Positions 1 through 13,982 of a stretch of 64,000 nt of DNA are shown here, piece by piece. The position numbers and the translations under genes are program-made. The notes under the pieces are model-generated. The model was not told the origin of the DNA and did no database searches. It was given only the letters and a program-made list of their open reading frames with translations. How positions within the stretch are numbered: the stretch's first letter is position 1; each line of letters starts with the position of its first letter. The DNA lies in contig JBAJFE010000026.1 in the NCBI GenBank assembly GCA_037903355.1, positions 4,836,001-4,900,000 on the forward strand. Direction: 5' to 3'. The stretch is from Trichuris trichiura. Its lineage: Eukaryota; Nematoda; Enoplea; Trichinellida; Trichuridae.

Positions 1-2664
1 GCATCTTTTTAAAAAGGTTATAAATGTAGTGATACCTTCTAAGCGAACATTCAGATTTTGTCAGTAATTATTTAAAGCGGAAACTTCAAAGGACTTACTG
101 CACAACTATTGTAATCTCTCTGATCGATTCATGTTCTATTAATACCAATAATATCCCTAATCTATTGCACTGCGGTCTAGTTTCCGACTGATCCTCTCCC
201 GTATGCCTATTGGTATGGTTTCATTCTCAATCACTGGGACTGTCGCTTGCGCTTACATTGCCAAACCGTTTCATAGGAGCAGGAAGCCGTTCGTTTCGTT
301 TTAAGACTGCGTACCAAAATGTTGTTCGCAAAAGAATTTATTATAGTCTTGAGCACCTAGCACACATTTCTGAGTTCTCTGTCCGTATTGCTTTGTCTGG
401 TCCATTTTCTTCAACAGAGCCATTGCAATCTTACCTGTGCACAACATGTTTTCCTAATAGGAGTTTATTTTTTAATTTCAGATAATACAGTAAAACCCCC
501 GTAAGTTGACCACCCAACGGACTGGGGAAAACTGGTCAGCATAGGAAGTGGTAAACATGTAAGAAGTGGGTATAAGTGCCTCAGCTAACGTGCGGACAAA
601 TCAACTGGCCAAAATTCGATCAACTTAGGACGGTAGTCACCGTATAGGAGTGGTCAACTTTGGGGGTTTTACTGTATTTCATCTCAACGCTGAGGAACCT
701 TTTTTGAATTAACTTTTGGTTTGGATACCTTACAGCGAGAAAGATGCCTTTTATAAATAAATAATGGCAGTATTGTCATGTGAGAAATAAAAGTAAATTT
801 GTTGAAGCGAACTTTAAGTATGTGAAGACTGAGCTTCTTTGAAATGTTCTGCTTTATCAGTGGCACAGTCAGCGTGTTTATACCACAAAAACTAGGTGCC
901 TATGACGAAGCTTTCAATTCTATCGTCGAACTGTTTATTTTTACTTCCTTCTACTGTTTTTATGTCTGCTCGAATGTGGAAGCCATTTTTTTGTCATTCT
1001 TCCTCTTAACCTTTTAAAGTTAGACTTTTCCAGTAACAGCTGCCGCGCGTTTTGGTGCTGCTAATTAATATAACAGTAGCTGTTTTATGCTGAGAAAGGC
1101 TGGTAATGGGAATGCATTCTTTATTCGCAAGTGGTAGTTTAGTTCGTTGAACAGCCTCCGTTATGTTGGCGTTATGCAGAGCTTATGCATGCTTGTACCA
1201 GTAATTCTAGAAAATATGCGCCCCGATGTGCACACCAGTTACACTCATTTGAAAGGGAGCGGCAGCTTGGGACACTTTCGAGAGCTGTGTTAATATGTTG
1301 CAAGAAGCTGTATTTCCCAGCATTTGTCTGTCAGACAAATCAGACGAAGTATGACTTGTCGAGATTCTGTCATCTGTTGCATGCACTTTGAACGATATTG
1401 TCATTACGCTAATAATTTTAATATAAGTCTTGTTTCATTGCGTTCGAAACTTTTATTTCCCCGTTTACACTGGCCAAGTAAATAATGGCGTAAATAAAAC
1501 TAATTATGGGATGATTAGGTAGTTTACTGACGAAAAACAGACAATTACAGGAAGCAGGCGTTACGGTCACATCCTATGATATGCGTGTTTAATAATTTAC
1601 TAATACCCAGTGCAATCACATGCTTTTAAGAAATTTTTCTAACGGTAAAACTAAACGGCTCAGGAAGCTCTGTCAAACTTTACTTCGTTTTGCTTGCTTT
1701 TTCTTTGTTCTTCGTCAGTAAGCTGCCTATCCGCTTATTGGATAGGGCTTTGCGTGGTTAGGAATTCACTGGGCATCACAAATAAGCATTCAGGTTGCTT
1801 AGAAAAGCACGAAACACAACCGACCTGTCATAAGAAGTTCAATTTTCAACAGTCTAGTTCCTGATGCCATCAATGTTTCATAATGCCTTGCTCAGTTTTT
1901 TTAGAGATTTTTGAATGCTTTGCTCGGATATTCTCATGTTGGGTAAGAAACGAACACAAAAGCCAAAACGATCGTTCAGAAAGGAAGAATTTGATGGGCG
2001 TGCCATGAAAACTGTTATTCGTTCCTTTTCACCATAAATACATAACGATAAACGAGCTTGTTCGCAAGTGGCGCGGTTTCACATCGATATATTAAGGGTA
2101 TGGTTCCCGTTATTCACAATCAGTGCGCTTGTAATCTCACAATGAGTACCATACAAACGAAGCAGTTTATTACCAAAATGTACGCAATGTTAAGCAAAGT
2201 GAAATAGATAATACATTGTTTCAGGGATCCTTTGTTCCGAAAATTTCGTATTGTCTAGTACTTGCATGCGTTGCGTACGTTTCAGTAATAAACCGTTCGG
2301 CAACCATGTGGTACAACCGCTTTTTCAATGACTATAGCCATACACTGATTATCTAATTCAACGACGGTAGAAATCTTGTCTTTCTTTTAAAGAAACGGGG
2401 CCTTCACATTGCGAAGAACGCAGCCGTTAGTCTGCAGGAAACTTTTTTTGAACCTTTGTTAACAAAATGGTATTCTGAAACGGTTTGATTTGCTCGGGAG
2501 GCATTCAGACTATTTCTAGTCAACTCACTAATTCCAAAACTTCTAGTCTATTTTTTTCAAGATTATACTGGGCCATCACAGACTAACCCAGTAATTTTCT
2601 CGGAGGTCAAGCCATTCCAATTTTTGCCACACATTATACACTTGCTCTATTCCATCGCTTTTAG
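1..2664. other. Non-coding or unassigned DNA upstream of the GTPBP3-like exons
   Basis: Expected to carry upstream GTPBP3 exons, but no segment resembling the TrmE N-terminal domain was found in any plus frame. It contains one MITE (488-674). Short open frames such as 210-485 and 1185-1391 have no recognisable product. Confidence 0.5.
488..674. mobile_element. Pogo/Tigger-type MITE, copy 1
   Basis: It starts CAGTAAAACCCCCGTAAG and ends with the inverted complement GGGGGTTTTACTG, flanked by TA on both sides (486-487, 675-676). The inside repeats TGGTCAAC-type boxes. There is no coding capacity. CAGTA termini with TA duplications are typical of the pogo/Tigger branch of Tc1/mariner, which presumably supplied the transposase. 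Confidence 0.85.
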
Positions 2665-2808
2665 TTCGCTCCCGACTATTGGGCTTACGCGACGACATAA
2701 CAGTGCATTTGAGAGACAGTAGCGTCTCAGAAAGAATACGAGACGGTGTGAGAATAGCTTTGCTTGGAAAGCCGAATGTAGGCAAGAGCAGCTTGCTAAA
2801 TGCAATTG
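2665..2808 (+). CDS. GTPBP3: GTPBP3-like exon with P-loop (G1)
   Basis: The acceptor ...TCGCTTTTAG precedes position 2665 and the donor GTAATA follows 2808. Two bases complete a codon from an upstream exon. The exon then reads [15 protein letters not shown]..., ends the helical domain and enters the GTPase domain through [14 protein letters not shown]. It ends one base into a codon, which the next exon completes as Ala. Confidence 0.9.
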
Positions 2809-5800
2809 GTAATACCTCTTTTACTATTCACCTTACACATTGCTAACAAATCCACTTTCTTAGCCCAACGCGAAGCGGCTATCGTATCACCATTCCCAGG
2901 AACGACGCGTGATTCGATTGCCATATCGTTGGATATTGATGGCTACGCCGCAGTCATTACAGATACAGCTGGCATTAGGGAAACTCAAGAAATTGTCGAA
3001 ATGGAAGGAGTCAATCGTTCGGTACAAATGTACGTACTGACTGACTGGCTTTCTTAGCGACGATTGCGCTTTTCAGTTATCTTTATGAGTAGGCTGTGTC
3101 GTTTCGGTGCTGCCATTTCTTTCCAGACAGCTCAAGTGTAAGTCTTCAACATATGCCTAAGCCGAAACGTATTCTTATGCCCCTCCAGTGTCGAAATGAC
3201 AGCATCGAAATGTTCCACTGTGTTACTTAGGAAGCATATTTCACTATTTCTACTTTTCAGATTATGTAAGTTGTTCCTCAGCAATGCAATGTACTAATGT
3301 AATAGAACAAATCCTCTCTCAACGTCATTGGCGTCCAAAATTTACGTCATTATTTTTTCAGATCAAAGAACGCGCATATTTTATTGCTTGTAGTGGATGC
3401 CAAGGAATGTAAAACTTCTGACCTGTTAAAACAGTGTGTCAGTGAACTCTTAAGCGCTGTTCCTGGGCTGCAGGAGCAAATGTCAGATGGACATATGGAC
3501 GCGGTCGTTGTTCGCAACAAATGTGATCTGCTACGTAACGACAACCTATTTTGCCCTGACATCGTTTCCTTGGATAATATTCACCAGGACATCCGCATGA
3601 TTGATACGTCATGCTTGAGTGGAACTGGCCTAGACAATCTGAAAGGATATCTCAGAGAGATTATCGATTCCGTGTAAGACGAATGTTTTCTATGCCAAAA
3701 AGTGAGAGAAGCGAACGAGAACGCCGGCTTAGGGAACCTTTCATGTAACACTTGTAAAAGTTCTAGGCTCTCCATTAGTTCAACTTAAAAGATGACAAGT
3801 CTAACTTTTTGCTTTTCTATTGAGCGCTTTTGCGTTCTGGTCTTTAGTTTTACAAAAAGAAATTGCACCATAGAGAATCACATAAAATTCGCACTGTTAT
3901 TTTTTAGCATAAGTTGCGAAATGAAACCTCTGACGTAATCATAATAGGTATCGATTTTCTGCTTTTGCTTGTATGCTAGGTAGTCACTGGGGCATTGTGA
4001 TGCGAACGTAATGTTTAGGAATTTAATTTCTTTACGTGCTTTTCTAGACCTGTCCCTCAGGTAACAGTGAGCATGTTCACAGGTAATAGCTGTTAGTTTT
4101 CCCACCAAAGTTCAACGAACTTTTACTATTTTCACTTTCGTAATTCATTATAGGAATAATAGAAAGCACGCATTTGTGCCGCGCCCTTTGGCGTTTTAAC
4201 CTTAACTTTCTTCTTAGGTGGAAGAGTAATGCTTGCCTAGTTTATTTATAGCTCTTGCTAGCTCACACTAGTTGAGACTTTTGAGGAATGCGGCTGGAAT
4301 TATGCATCGTTTGCGTTAACGCAAGTGGTACAATGCTACTATGTAATTTTCGATGTTGTAGCATTGCATAGTATAACGAAAATATGTTCACAGGTTGCGC
4401 ATGAAGGAAATTTAAATTGGTTTCTTTGAAAATAATGAATTTCATAGGAACGTGGTTTTGACTTGTTAATGCTATTTAGTTAGCTGCACAAAAATGTATT
4501 CAGGGAGCAACCTGTGCGTCATTATCGAAAATGGCCTCTTTTTCCGCCGAGGAAGCTCCTGCCATGCAAACAACTAACTGTTTATTTCTTTGTGACGTTA
4601 GATTTTGATTAGAACGGCTGCTTCATTCCATTTTTATTTTCTTCTGAACGAAAGTGTTACGCGTCTGTATCTAACGGTCCCAGAACGAATCGGAACGACG
4701 AACCCAGTCTCTAAGCTGTTTTTCTTACGGAGCAGTCATTTCAATTCGTTACATTGGTGTTTATCCCCTTAATTTTGTCTTTGTAGCTGCTTACGGTTAT
4801 TTTCCGCGTCTTCCTCTTTCATTGACTGTTGGTGTGCAGTATAAAGTAGAGCATTTTGGCCATAGAAAAACCTGTTACTGCCTTTCAGAGCAAACATATC
4901 GTTTCTCAGTTTTGCTACCCCACCCATATCAATACCTGTCATACTTTAAAGGTATCGGTTTTGTTTTTTATCGATATAAAGGGAAACTTGAATAAAGGTG
5001 GCCAAAGTGCCATAGTTGGAAAGCACGATAACGTTAAAAGTGTTCTGAAACAATGAGACAACTTGATCGCGCGCTTATTTCTGCAAATAACCGCTTCCTT
5101 CCGTAAACAAAACTTTGCTGCTGTAACAGTTAGAAACGTTGCCAATTTGGATAGCTGATAAAAATTGTCTACCGGAGACGACAGCGGGAGGTCATGCTCC
5201 AGCTTGGCGCTGCCTAGTGCAGGAGAGTTTTCTCCTTTTTTGTTCGTTAAGTCAGAGAGTGAATTGATTCTAGTGGGTTCTCAAAGCTTTTCAAAACCTA
5301 AGTAGTGGTGGCATACTTTCGTTAAATTTTCAAAGGGTTTCCAGAGCTTTCAAAGCCTGAGTGAACTATTAATATACGTTTGAAGACGACTTATTTCATA
5401 CAGGTCAATACTTAAGATTTAATCGACTTAAACTGCTCTCTTAGTGGGAGATGGTGAATGAATAATTTCGAGCTTGCTAATTGCTACTCGATAAAAATCG
5501 GAGTCTCTCAAAATGATGGCACTCATCTTAGTAATATTTCGATGCATCTGTTTGCTTTCTCAGAATAGAAAGTCAACCTATGCATTGTGCAGTTGTGCTA
5601 ATCGTTACGTTTGAAGCAGGCTCGGGCATTTTACTAATGATGCAGCCATACGCAAGCGGATATAATAGACATTAAAAAAGTGCGTCTAGGAAACGGTTTT
5701 CGGGTTCTGTTCAACTGTGGTTACTGCTGAGTGTAAAAACTATGCATGAATTGTATCCGTTGTAGGACTGTTGTAGCACGAACTGTTCATTATATGTGCA

Positions 5801-6807
5801 GAGGTTGCCTTTACTAATGATATCCCTCTATCTGTAGAATTTCATGGTTTACCGTAAGATTATGAGCAGAGCAGAGTGAATTGCTTTCATTGCTAGCTTT
5901 CCCGCAGGCATTTGTCTGAGCACTTTCGACCTCTAAACATCTCTAGTGTTTAAACATGGCAACTGTGTCATGTGCATTTCGATTGTTTTGTCGTTGTACG
6001 TAGAAGCCCTGCTAAAACGTTAAGTACGAAGTAAGCAAATAGCAACGAAATTTTATTGCTTCTTGTCGAAACAATTCGTTTTTGCCGGCCAGTCCTTGTA
6101 GCTGTACAAAACGTACCTAATTAGGTAGATGAAGCACGATAAGAACGAGAAAAACAAGTACGCACATAATGAAAATTTCGGTACTAGCCTCAAATGCCTT
6201 CTATACTTATAGGAAATTCATTGCAGAAGGCGGATTGGTTTTGCAGGAAACAATGAAAACCTATACTCTGTTTACTAAATCTTATATTATGAAGGCCACC
6301 TAGCTTTGTTGATAAATCCATACTGCAGCTTGTTATTCTCGCATTATCGAACTCGCCATGCCCAGGAGGCTTAGGTTCAATACATTCATCTTGAAGGTTG
6401 ATGTTCCTACTTAATAGCAGCGCAATTAATAACAATGTGCGCAGCGCGAGGTGGCGCCCCTTTTGGTTGAAGCTGAAATAACACCTAGTTTTGTGTAGCG
6501 TAGTTTACCCTAGTTTCGATATTTTTCTTCCCCCGTCATTGAAGTCTGGCTGTTTCATAAGTCTGTTTTCAGGCATGAACGCGTCACCAATCACTCAACC
6601 TCACTTCTTCTGAACCAGCGGCACAGAAGTACGCTTGCGATCATTCTGGAAAGCCTATCACTTTGCCTACGGAACCTCGATACGGATATTGTTTTAGCTG
6701 CTCATAGATTGAGAACAGCAATACATGATATGGGAAAAATCTCTGGTCAAATAACAACTGAAGCAATATTGGACAAGATTTTTTCAGAATTCTGTATAGG
6801 AAAATGA
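2665..6807 (+). CDS. GTPBP3: GTPBP3/MnmE-family tRNA-modification GTPase (3' part of a spliced gene)
   Basis: Exons 2665-2808, 2864-3029, 3362-3673 and 6573-6807 join in one frame to 284 residues and a TGA. In order: the end of the helical domain ([11 protein letters not shown], then [13 protein letters not shown]); G1 GKPNVGKS; G2 GTTRD; G3 DTAG; G4 NKCD; G5-like TSCLSGTG; a second helical segment; and the C-terminus FCIGK, whose Cys is invariant in the family. The family works with GidA/MTO1 to form the 5-carboxymethylaminomethyl-type group on U34 of tRNAs; animal members act in mitochondria. Bacterial MnmE has about 450 residues, so the N-terminal folate-binding domain and targeting peptide are missing; their exons lie upstream of 2665, unrecognised or outside the window. 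Introns are 55, 332 and 2899 nt with GT/AG ends and matching phases. No frameshift is seen, so the gene looks functional. Confidence 0.93.
2864..3029 (+). CDS. GTPBP3: GTPBP3-like exon with G2 and G3
   Basis: A 55-nt intron ending CTTTCTTAG precedes it. It encodes the switch regions: GTTRD (G2) and DTAGIRET (G3), ending EGVNRSVQ plus two bases. The donor GTACGT at 3030 was preferred over the GTACAA at 3022 because only it keeps phase with the next exon and gives the family's usual spacing between DTAG and the following beta strand. Confidence 0.88.
3362..3673 (+). CDS. GTPBP3: GTPBP3-like exon with G4 and G5
   Basis: The acceptor is TTTTTTCAG at 3361. It encodes the strand [10 protein letters not shown], the G4 motif [10 protein letters not shown], the G5-like segment [14 protein letters not shown] and a helix ending REIIDS. 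In isolation the frame runs to a TAA, but the donor GTGTAAGA (intron from 3674) keeps phase with the last exon, whose first base completes Val. Confidence 0.9.
3674..6572 (+). other. GTPBP3: 2.9-kb intron of the GTPBP3-like gene
   Basis: It is bounded by GTAAGA-type donor sequence and CTGTTTTCAG. I see no repeat family or exon in it, apart from an imperfect direct repeat near 5280-5365 built on a CAAAGC/CAGAGC TTTCAAA-CCT motif. Confidence 0.75.
6573..6807 (+). CDS. GTPBP3: GTPBP3-like terminal exon, C-terminal CIGK
   Basis: The acceptor GTCTGTTTTCAG precedes 6573. The exon starts with one base finishing Val, then [13 protein letters not shown] and the helical C-terminal domain with [25 protein letters not shown] and the final CIGK before TGA at 6805-6807. 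The order matches the end of bacterial MnmE and animal GTPBP3. Confidence 0.93.
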
Positions 6808-9800
6808 TATGCGAGCGTTTTCAGTACGCCATCAAGAGTAAACGTGCGGTTTTGTCTAGATGAAAGCCTTTTAAAGGAAATCGGTGCTGTGCGAAAAGTG
6901 AATTATGACTTTGCTTAAAGAACGATCATCTATTAATCCTATCTGTCGTTGCTTTTTTTCAGTAGCCACTTATGCCCTCATGCTCTGACAAGAATAAGCT
7001 GTAATTTTCCTCACTGCCTGGTTTCTTCGGCTAATTTGCGGTCGGCAGCATGAAAATTGTCACCAATAACAGATTGGAGGAACGCAAATGAAACATTCCA
7101 TGTGATCAGAAGCCCGGAACAATAGCTTCTTTGCAGAGAGAAATAGCATTATTAACATATTAATAACCGAGTATTGAGTTTTTATTTTTCGTTTCAGTGC
7201 TGACGCGAAACCACTGGTAAATTAAGCGTTTAATCCGTTGTCTACGCTACTTTCGAGGCTTCACTTCCCGTCTTCTGCGGCGAGCTCCTTTCTACATCTA
7301 TACTTAATAATTAAAATGAACCTTATTTCATGTCAAGCGCTGCTGGTCGTCATTTGAATTTCGCTTCCGTTTACATGCCACTTATGAGATAATTAGTCTT
7401 TTAAGCATAGTGATCGTTATCTGAACCCTCTGTGGATGCTTAGAAACGTCCAGAAGGCGTGCTTTTAAGTGATGATTCGACTGGCAACTCCAAAAAATTT
7501 TCCCCATCGTCCTGCTTTTTACTGGCCGATGTCCCATGAGGTTGTTTAAATTGTATTGGTGATATTTTTGTACTGCGTGTATCCACATTTTCAGTCTATA
7601 GAGACTAATAAATTATCAGGAATAGACGTAAAAAGTTCTGGAAAATTGCGCCTTTGCATTAAACAGTCGTTTTCCTCACGTACAAGAACAAACGAATCAG
7701 ATAAGATAAATAAAAAGCAGCTTGATCTGCAAAATAGTGACTGTGAGACTCTCTTGACTGTTAAAATGTATTCTTTCTTTTAATGTTTTCTCTATTACAA
7801 GAATAAATGAACTAGATAAAAAGCTCAGAAGCACGAAGCAATGAATTGTATTAGTTAAGCGAATGAGCAAAAAATATTCTAAGTCTGTCAACTAGTAGAC
7901 GGCAAATGGAGCACTTCAGTTTGCTAGGGAATGCGTTAGCATTTGAAAGAATTATCTTTATAATTGTCCAGGTCGGTCTCACGCTATGCGAGTGGAGCTT
8001 AGTATTCACAGATACATTCTGAGAAGGAAACAAGACAACCTGAAAGGATACGATGTTTCTGCAAAACTTCTCAATGTCACCTGAATAGATAAATTTATCT
8101 GCAAGCTACATGGCAGCAAATGCGCCGCGTTCTTAAAAAAACTATTTTGTACCAGTAGCGTGGTGACAAAAGCACATTTTTTTGAAAAAGAAAAAAATCA
8201 CGAGTTTATTGTTTTATAAACCTTGTATCCTCAAGAAATTTATGTATTTTGCAATCTGCAAACACAGTGGACCATTTTTGACTGAGTTCCATAATTTTTA
8301 CAAACATTGTTGGTCTCGTAGAGGGAGACTAGCCTTACTATTCACTTTGCGCTGATCACATTTCATGCTGTGTACGAAGCTTAGAAATCAGAATTTTCTG
8401 TTTAAATGTTTACAGTTTTGCAAAAAGTGGCTACCTGCGGATCTTATTGAAAGGTGTTCAGAAGTAGGGCAAACAAACGTAATAATGTTGTTATCTGAAC
8501 AGCTGACCTTGTAGGCTAGCATTTCTGAAACTTTGCTAGTCATGATCGCATTCTCTGCAACCAACTTATAAACTGTGCCGTTTTCCCAAAAGAACTTCGA
8601 TTTGCTTAGCAATGAAGTGGAAGCAAAACCGTTCCAAAAGCACGTAAGTACCTTTACGCTTATTTTAAACGCGGCTTGTTTTCCAAACGTATGCTTTCTC
8701 ACAACTGACAACTCTTTTAAAAATACCCGATTAACTGGAATGCAAAAACGGGACATGCTATCACACGTACACTGAAATCGTTAGAAATCCACAACAGGCT
8801 CGCTCATTTCCAGAAACGAGGAAAACGGAAGCAATTTTTTCTACGTGCATTTAGAAAGTACTTTTGCGTAGTCAGACTGGTGAATCCTCCTCTCAGTAAA
8901 TGCTTTTATTGTTCTCCAAACGGATCAGCATACTTCACATAATTTATCATCTCAAGGTAAGAAAGTAAAGCTCTTTTAACTGCTGATTTATCGTCACCGC
9001 AAGACATACGGGACTCTAGTGTCATTTGAAATTTTGAAAATGCAACGACATATAAGCCGAACAGAGTAAAATTACTGCGCCCTGGTTATTTATGTAGCTA
9101 AGAGCAGATTATGCCTTATGGCATTTTGATGTTCCGTTGGGAGAAGAACGAGGCGTGAAGTATTTCGTTCGATTGAAGCGGAACACTATACTACTGGGGC
9201 CTTTCGCTTATAAACTATTATCATGCTTAGATCATCTGCCTCACTGACTAATTTAGGTGCAACTTTCATTCGGAAATCGATGTTTGCCAATTCAAGCATG
9301 AGCAAGTCATGCTTGCTGACCGTCTTCTTTTTTATAAATTTCAGGCGGAAGATAAAGGGTGCTGCGGGCTGTTAAAATTCTTTAACCCGTGCTCCCTGTT
9401 TAAGTGCCAAATGTTTCCTTAAGAATAATTAGGAAAAGAATGGTCTAGCGTAGAAATGTCCACACATAGACAGCACTTAGTAATTTCTTTGACTTCTGCA
9501 GGTGTGCACCGGTTTCGTAAGGGCAACCAGAAAGCCACATTGATATAATGCGCTGTTTTATCGCTTTTTATTGTAGGATACTAGATTGTAGTCAAAGTAA
9601 TTAAATTAGACTTTATAACTGAAGTCCAAAAATTTACTGCGCATTTTGAACGTATTATAATAATTCAGCAGCCACAAGTTTAATTGACAGATATCACTGA
9701 ATTCTAGAGCTAACATCCGACGTTGTTCTATTGTAATATTAAAGCTCCCTAGTCCCATAGCGAATGCGTAAAGATGTTTAAACTCAATGGAAGACTAAAA

Positions 9801-12800
9801 CGCGCATTCCTGCGTCCTTAAAAAACTTAAACATTCACTAACGAATATCTGCCGTGATTTATATATTCTCGTTCGCGATCTATCTCATTTATCCACTGTA
9901 TATGAGTGCAATAAATTGGACATTCATTCATTGCCACCGATGGATTTGTCGAATCGATGATCAACTAATGACAACAATAATAGGCCTGCTTACTTCATTT
10001 AATCACATTTGGATTTGCGATTATGCTTCCTAAAGCTTTGTAAAAGACTAACTATCCTAAATTTATCCATCATGATCCGTTGTCTTTTTCCCCACCATAG
10101 GCGTAACCGTTAGGGTTACATAAAACATAAATAATAAAACACTGACATTGTCATCTCTTCAAAATATCTTGCACAATTTTCAGCACTGCGCTGCTCTTAC
10201 GATTGTGGTGTAATGTTCGTCGCTAATCCGTTCTTGTCAATGTCAGCTGCTTCACTGATCCCGATACCTTGAGATCGCAAATTCATTAAGATTTTAGTTT
10301 CGTTCACACGTTAAATTAAACTAGCCTGAAATGCAGTTGTTTGGAAACTTCGGTTTAGTCTCGCTGTTCCGTCATTCTAATTTTATTAGTTACGAAAGCC
10401 ATGACAATTTTTGCTGGACGTGTTGGTTGTCAATAAAAGGTCACCATTAAACAAGGAGAGTAGCTAAACTGTCATGATGCAGGCCAAAGGAGCAGTGGCA
10501 TTTCTAATGCTGCTTTTTGAATATCAGTTAGTATATTACTTAGGTATTGTAATCGGATAACTCATAAACACTTGCGTACATGCTCAAGCATACTCACGTG
10601 CGTATATAGTAATCGCAGGTAGGACGTAGTTAAGGCAAATATGTTTTGTTTTACTTCTTTCAGAAAGCAAACTGTTAAACCTGAGGGTTTCCATCCTGAC
10701 AACTGTGACAGTATGAATATAACCAATAAATATGAATGTAGCTTACCTTAGGCTATTGTTGTCTATATCTTATACGGAAAACCGCTGGGCAAGTCTGAAT
10801 GTGTCAGTTGGAGGTTGCAAGATGCCGGCAGCTATCTGAAACGTTCAAAGTGGAATGTACGCTCACACAGACTGCGCACGCTTAGAAACAACTGCGCAGA
10901 ACAAACTGTAGAAAAACACACTTTTACTATCGGTCACAAATGTCGTCACATGCAGTCATTTGTAAAATCAGCTTTTCGGATCTTATAAAGTCAGCTTAAC
11001 TTCGCTATCAGCAATGTGTTCAAGAAGTAACGGTCACTTTCAGTTAATCTGAGCAAAGCTATTCCTAACTTCATAAAATTTGTGTCACCGTGTGATCCTC
11101 ATCGTAAATGATAACGGCAGTGGCCGGCTGTTAGCAATGACCACTCCGCTCACGGAGACGGACTGAATTAGTCAATCAAAAATTTCTCGGAGACCGATGT
11201 CGCTTGAATGCATCTGCCTGATTTTTATCGATAAATGGCCGCCTGTCTTCACGGAATCGCACCGCGGGTGCAGGAAGATATCCAAAGTACATAAAAATGA
11301 GAGCAATTCGCTTTCACCAAATTGTTTTAACAACAATGATGTGCAGTATGTGAGCTCGCTAGTCAAAGGAAAACTATTCAAATTTTTAACTATTTAGTTT
11401 AGCCGCCTCAGACTGACGAACTCAATTTGCCCACAGTCAGTAAAGACGGCAGAGTTGCATATTAATTAATTTCAAGCCTACATTATGGACAAAAAGGACT
11501 ATGCTAAAATATAAAGATCGCAGCGACTCAACGCAGCTTAAAAAGAACCCTAACTGACTGCTATAGTAAGATTTTTAATGTTAAGCTGAACGTCTACCAG
11601 AATTCGAACCACTGATTCTTCAAGGAAAATGCAAAAACTCTTTTCAACTATACGTTATTTCGATAAGCATCGTGATCAACTGAAGATGCGTTAACCTGCC
11701 TTGACGTGGCGCTAATTGTTGTCGTTATCATAAACTTTTCTCGTTCAGTAGGCCGTTTATCTTATTAATAATTTCTCACAAGTCACCTTCCGTCTACTAT
11801 GTAAACTGAATCGATGGTCGCATGCAGCAGCCTACACATCGTTTAAGTTAATGTTGATGCGATTCTACGTCATTTGCAAATTTACTAATCCACTAATATA
11901 CATATGCATTGCTAATCTGCTGAAGAAAGAAACTTGTCCAAGCGGAAATTTTAAACACATGGTTCATGCTTCTTTTGGCGGCTTTGTTTAGCAGTGTGAT
12001 GAGAGCTCCTTTCTGACATACGTAGAAAAGAACGCGTTCTCAAGAGGAAGTCTAAGTTGAATGTGCGGTTTGGTAAATTCCTTGACTTCTAAAAAACTTG
12101 CTAATTCTTCTGTGAAAATAGTCTTTTAGTATCACGTATTCTGAAACTTTACGCCTCTACCGTTGCAGAGCCAACAACGAATTAAGCACTGATAATTCTG
12201 CCTTAGATTTCATTCACAGCTCCTTGAAACTTCATTATATTAATCATATCAGTACTACCAGAACCTTGGCGGGAGACCTCTTCTCATTAAGTGGCAGTGC
12301 TAATTTTAAAACGCGCTCCTCAATGATCTCAATAGATTCTACAGGTACTCTACAAGAAATTCAGGCAACCATTAAAACACGGTAAATGCTATTCAAGACC
12401 ACCAAAATCATAAACATCCTTCTTTTCCATCTAACTACGATTGCAAACGGAAGAAATTCTTAAATGATCAATAGCAATTCGGCTGAAAAGTCATATTCAA
12501 ACCTTGCGCAGTGACTACTGCAAAGTGTAGCCATTCTTCGGTCTTCACATTATCAGTACACTCGAATCTTCGTGCGCTATCACAGCTACTGCAAACTCGC
12601 CACACGCATAGCAAAAAATAGTACAACCCGCTAACTCTGCCGCAGTGAACAAGCGACTAGCGCTAAGATACCTTCTCAAATTACTTGGAATTGGGAGGCA
12701 CCTTTGCGAATTCAGCGATCTTGCCTGAACCTACGGTGACAAATAATTGCAATGTGTTGGGGCAAATTCCTGTAACGTAAGTCAAAAATTTCACATGGAA

Positions 12801-13224
12801 AACGAGCCACTTCCAAATATAGCACGGAAAACCAAAAGCCATGTGAGCTTCGTTTCTCAGAGACAGCCAATCCTCTCCCCCAGATATCTTTTTGAGAAAT
12901 CCAGGTCAAAATCCTGACAGGTAAAATCCAGACGATTGCAACGATCAGATTCCCCTGGAATTACCCAACCCTAAGCCTAAGCGCAAACGCAATCACTCGG
13001 CGAGGCGTTAATAGATAAAGGCTGTGTGTTCATGTCATTTATGAAGAACCATATTTACTGACGTAAGAACAGCAGGTGCAAACAATAGCTGAATGTCAAG
13101 CAGAGCCTAGTGAAAAGAGAACCTAACCTCTCTGGATTTTGACTAACTTTTCTTTCTGAGCGTTCGTTATGCTACCGAAGAAGATACTGCATCTTTTAAA
13201 ATGCTTGAAACCGATAAATTATTT

Positions 13225-13227
<3 letters not shown>

Positions 13228-13279
<52 letters not shown>
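13228..13279. repeat. (TA)n microsatellite
   Basis: About 25 uninterrupted TA units. The open frame that crosses it on the minus strand, giving an Ile-Tyr repeat, is an artefact. Confidence 0.97.
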
Positions 13280-13283
<4 letters not shown>

Positions 13284-13982
13284 ATGCACAGTAAGTATGG
13301 GTTAACACATATATGCTTTTCGTAATGCTCGTGCAGAAAAGTTTCCTTGTCATTAGCATTCATTTTGAAAAGTGTGAAATAAAGCCAAACACGAGAAACT
13401 TTCAACTGCTAAATACCATGTTTTGTCCAGGGTGCTGAACGCACAATTTCATTTTTCACGTAATGGGCTGTTTTAGAATAACTTTAAGACCTAGTGCTTG
13501 GTAATTGTTTCTGTACGCGTTTCAGCACAATGAGCCTGACAACTGTTTTAAGCAATGTAAAGCTGTACGCGTAATGTTAACACGTTTATGCTAAAAATAC
13601 TGCCTCTAAGGTAAAGAAAAATGCGTCAAGGTGAATTTTTCGAAGTCTATTTTACTGAACAGTGCAGCTTGAAAGCGTAGGAACTGATCGGGCTATGCTG
13701 CGAGATGTAGCAAGTGAATCGTGTAACCGTCTTCTGGGGAACCGCAAGGAATAAAAACGCTAAACGCAATGGCTTTGTCCAAGGCGACACTTTCACCTTC
13801 CAAACTGTTTAAGGATTATCTACCGCGAGTGGTCTGTTCTAGGCCGCGACATTTCAGTTTCAGTGCTATGCCACTGCTACTGGGCGAACTGAAGCAATGA
13901 ATTCAGTGTGATTGCTTTTCCCATTGCACTTATTTCTACGCGTGAAACCAATTATTCAATGTAGACTAAAGTTCTTCTGTGC

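Noticed and set aside
210..485. 91-codon frame with EHLAHISEF, briefly considered as a GTPBP3 helical-domain exon
   Set aside because: Similarity to the family's AHVEAxIDF segment is limited to a few residues, and flanking residues and splice sites do not fit.
8388..8756. 122-codon minus-strand frame
   Set aside because: No domain, no splice context, and an overlapping antisense frame; the length is not exceptional for 64 kb in six frames.
11580..11640. GGTTCGAATTC on the minus strand, considered as a tRNA B box
   Set aside because: No A box, acceptor stem or anticodon arm at the right distance.
13196..13405. 69-codon minus-strand frame
   Set aside because: Built on the TA microsatellite.
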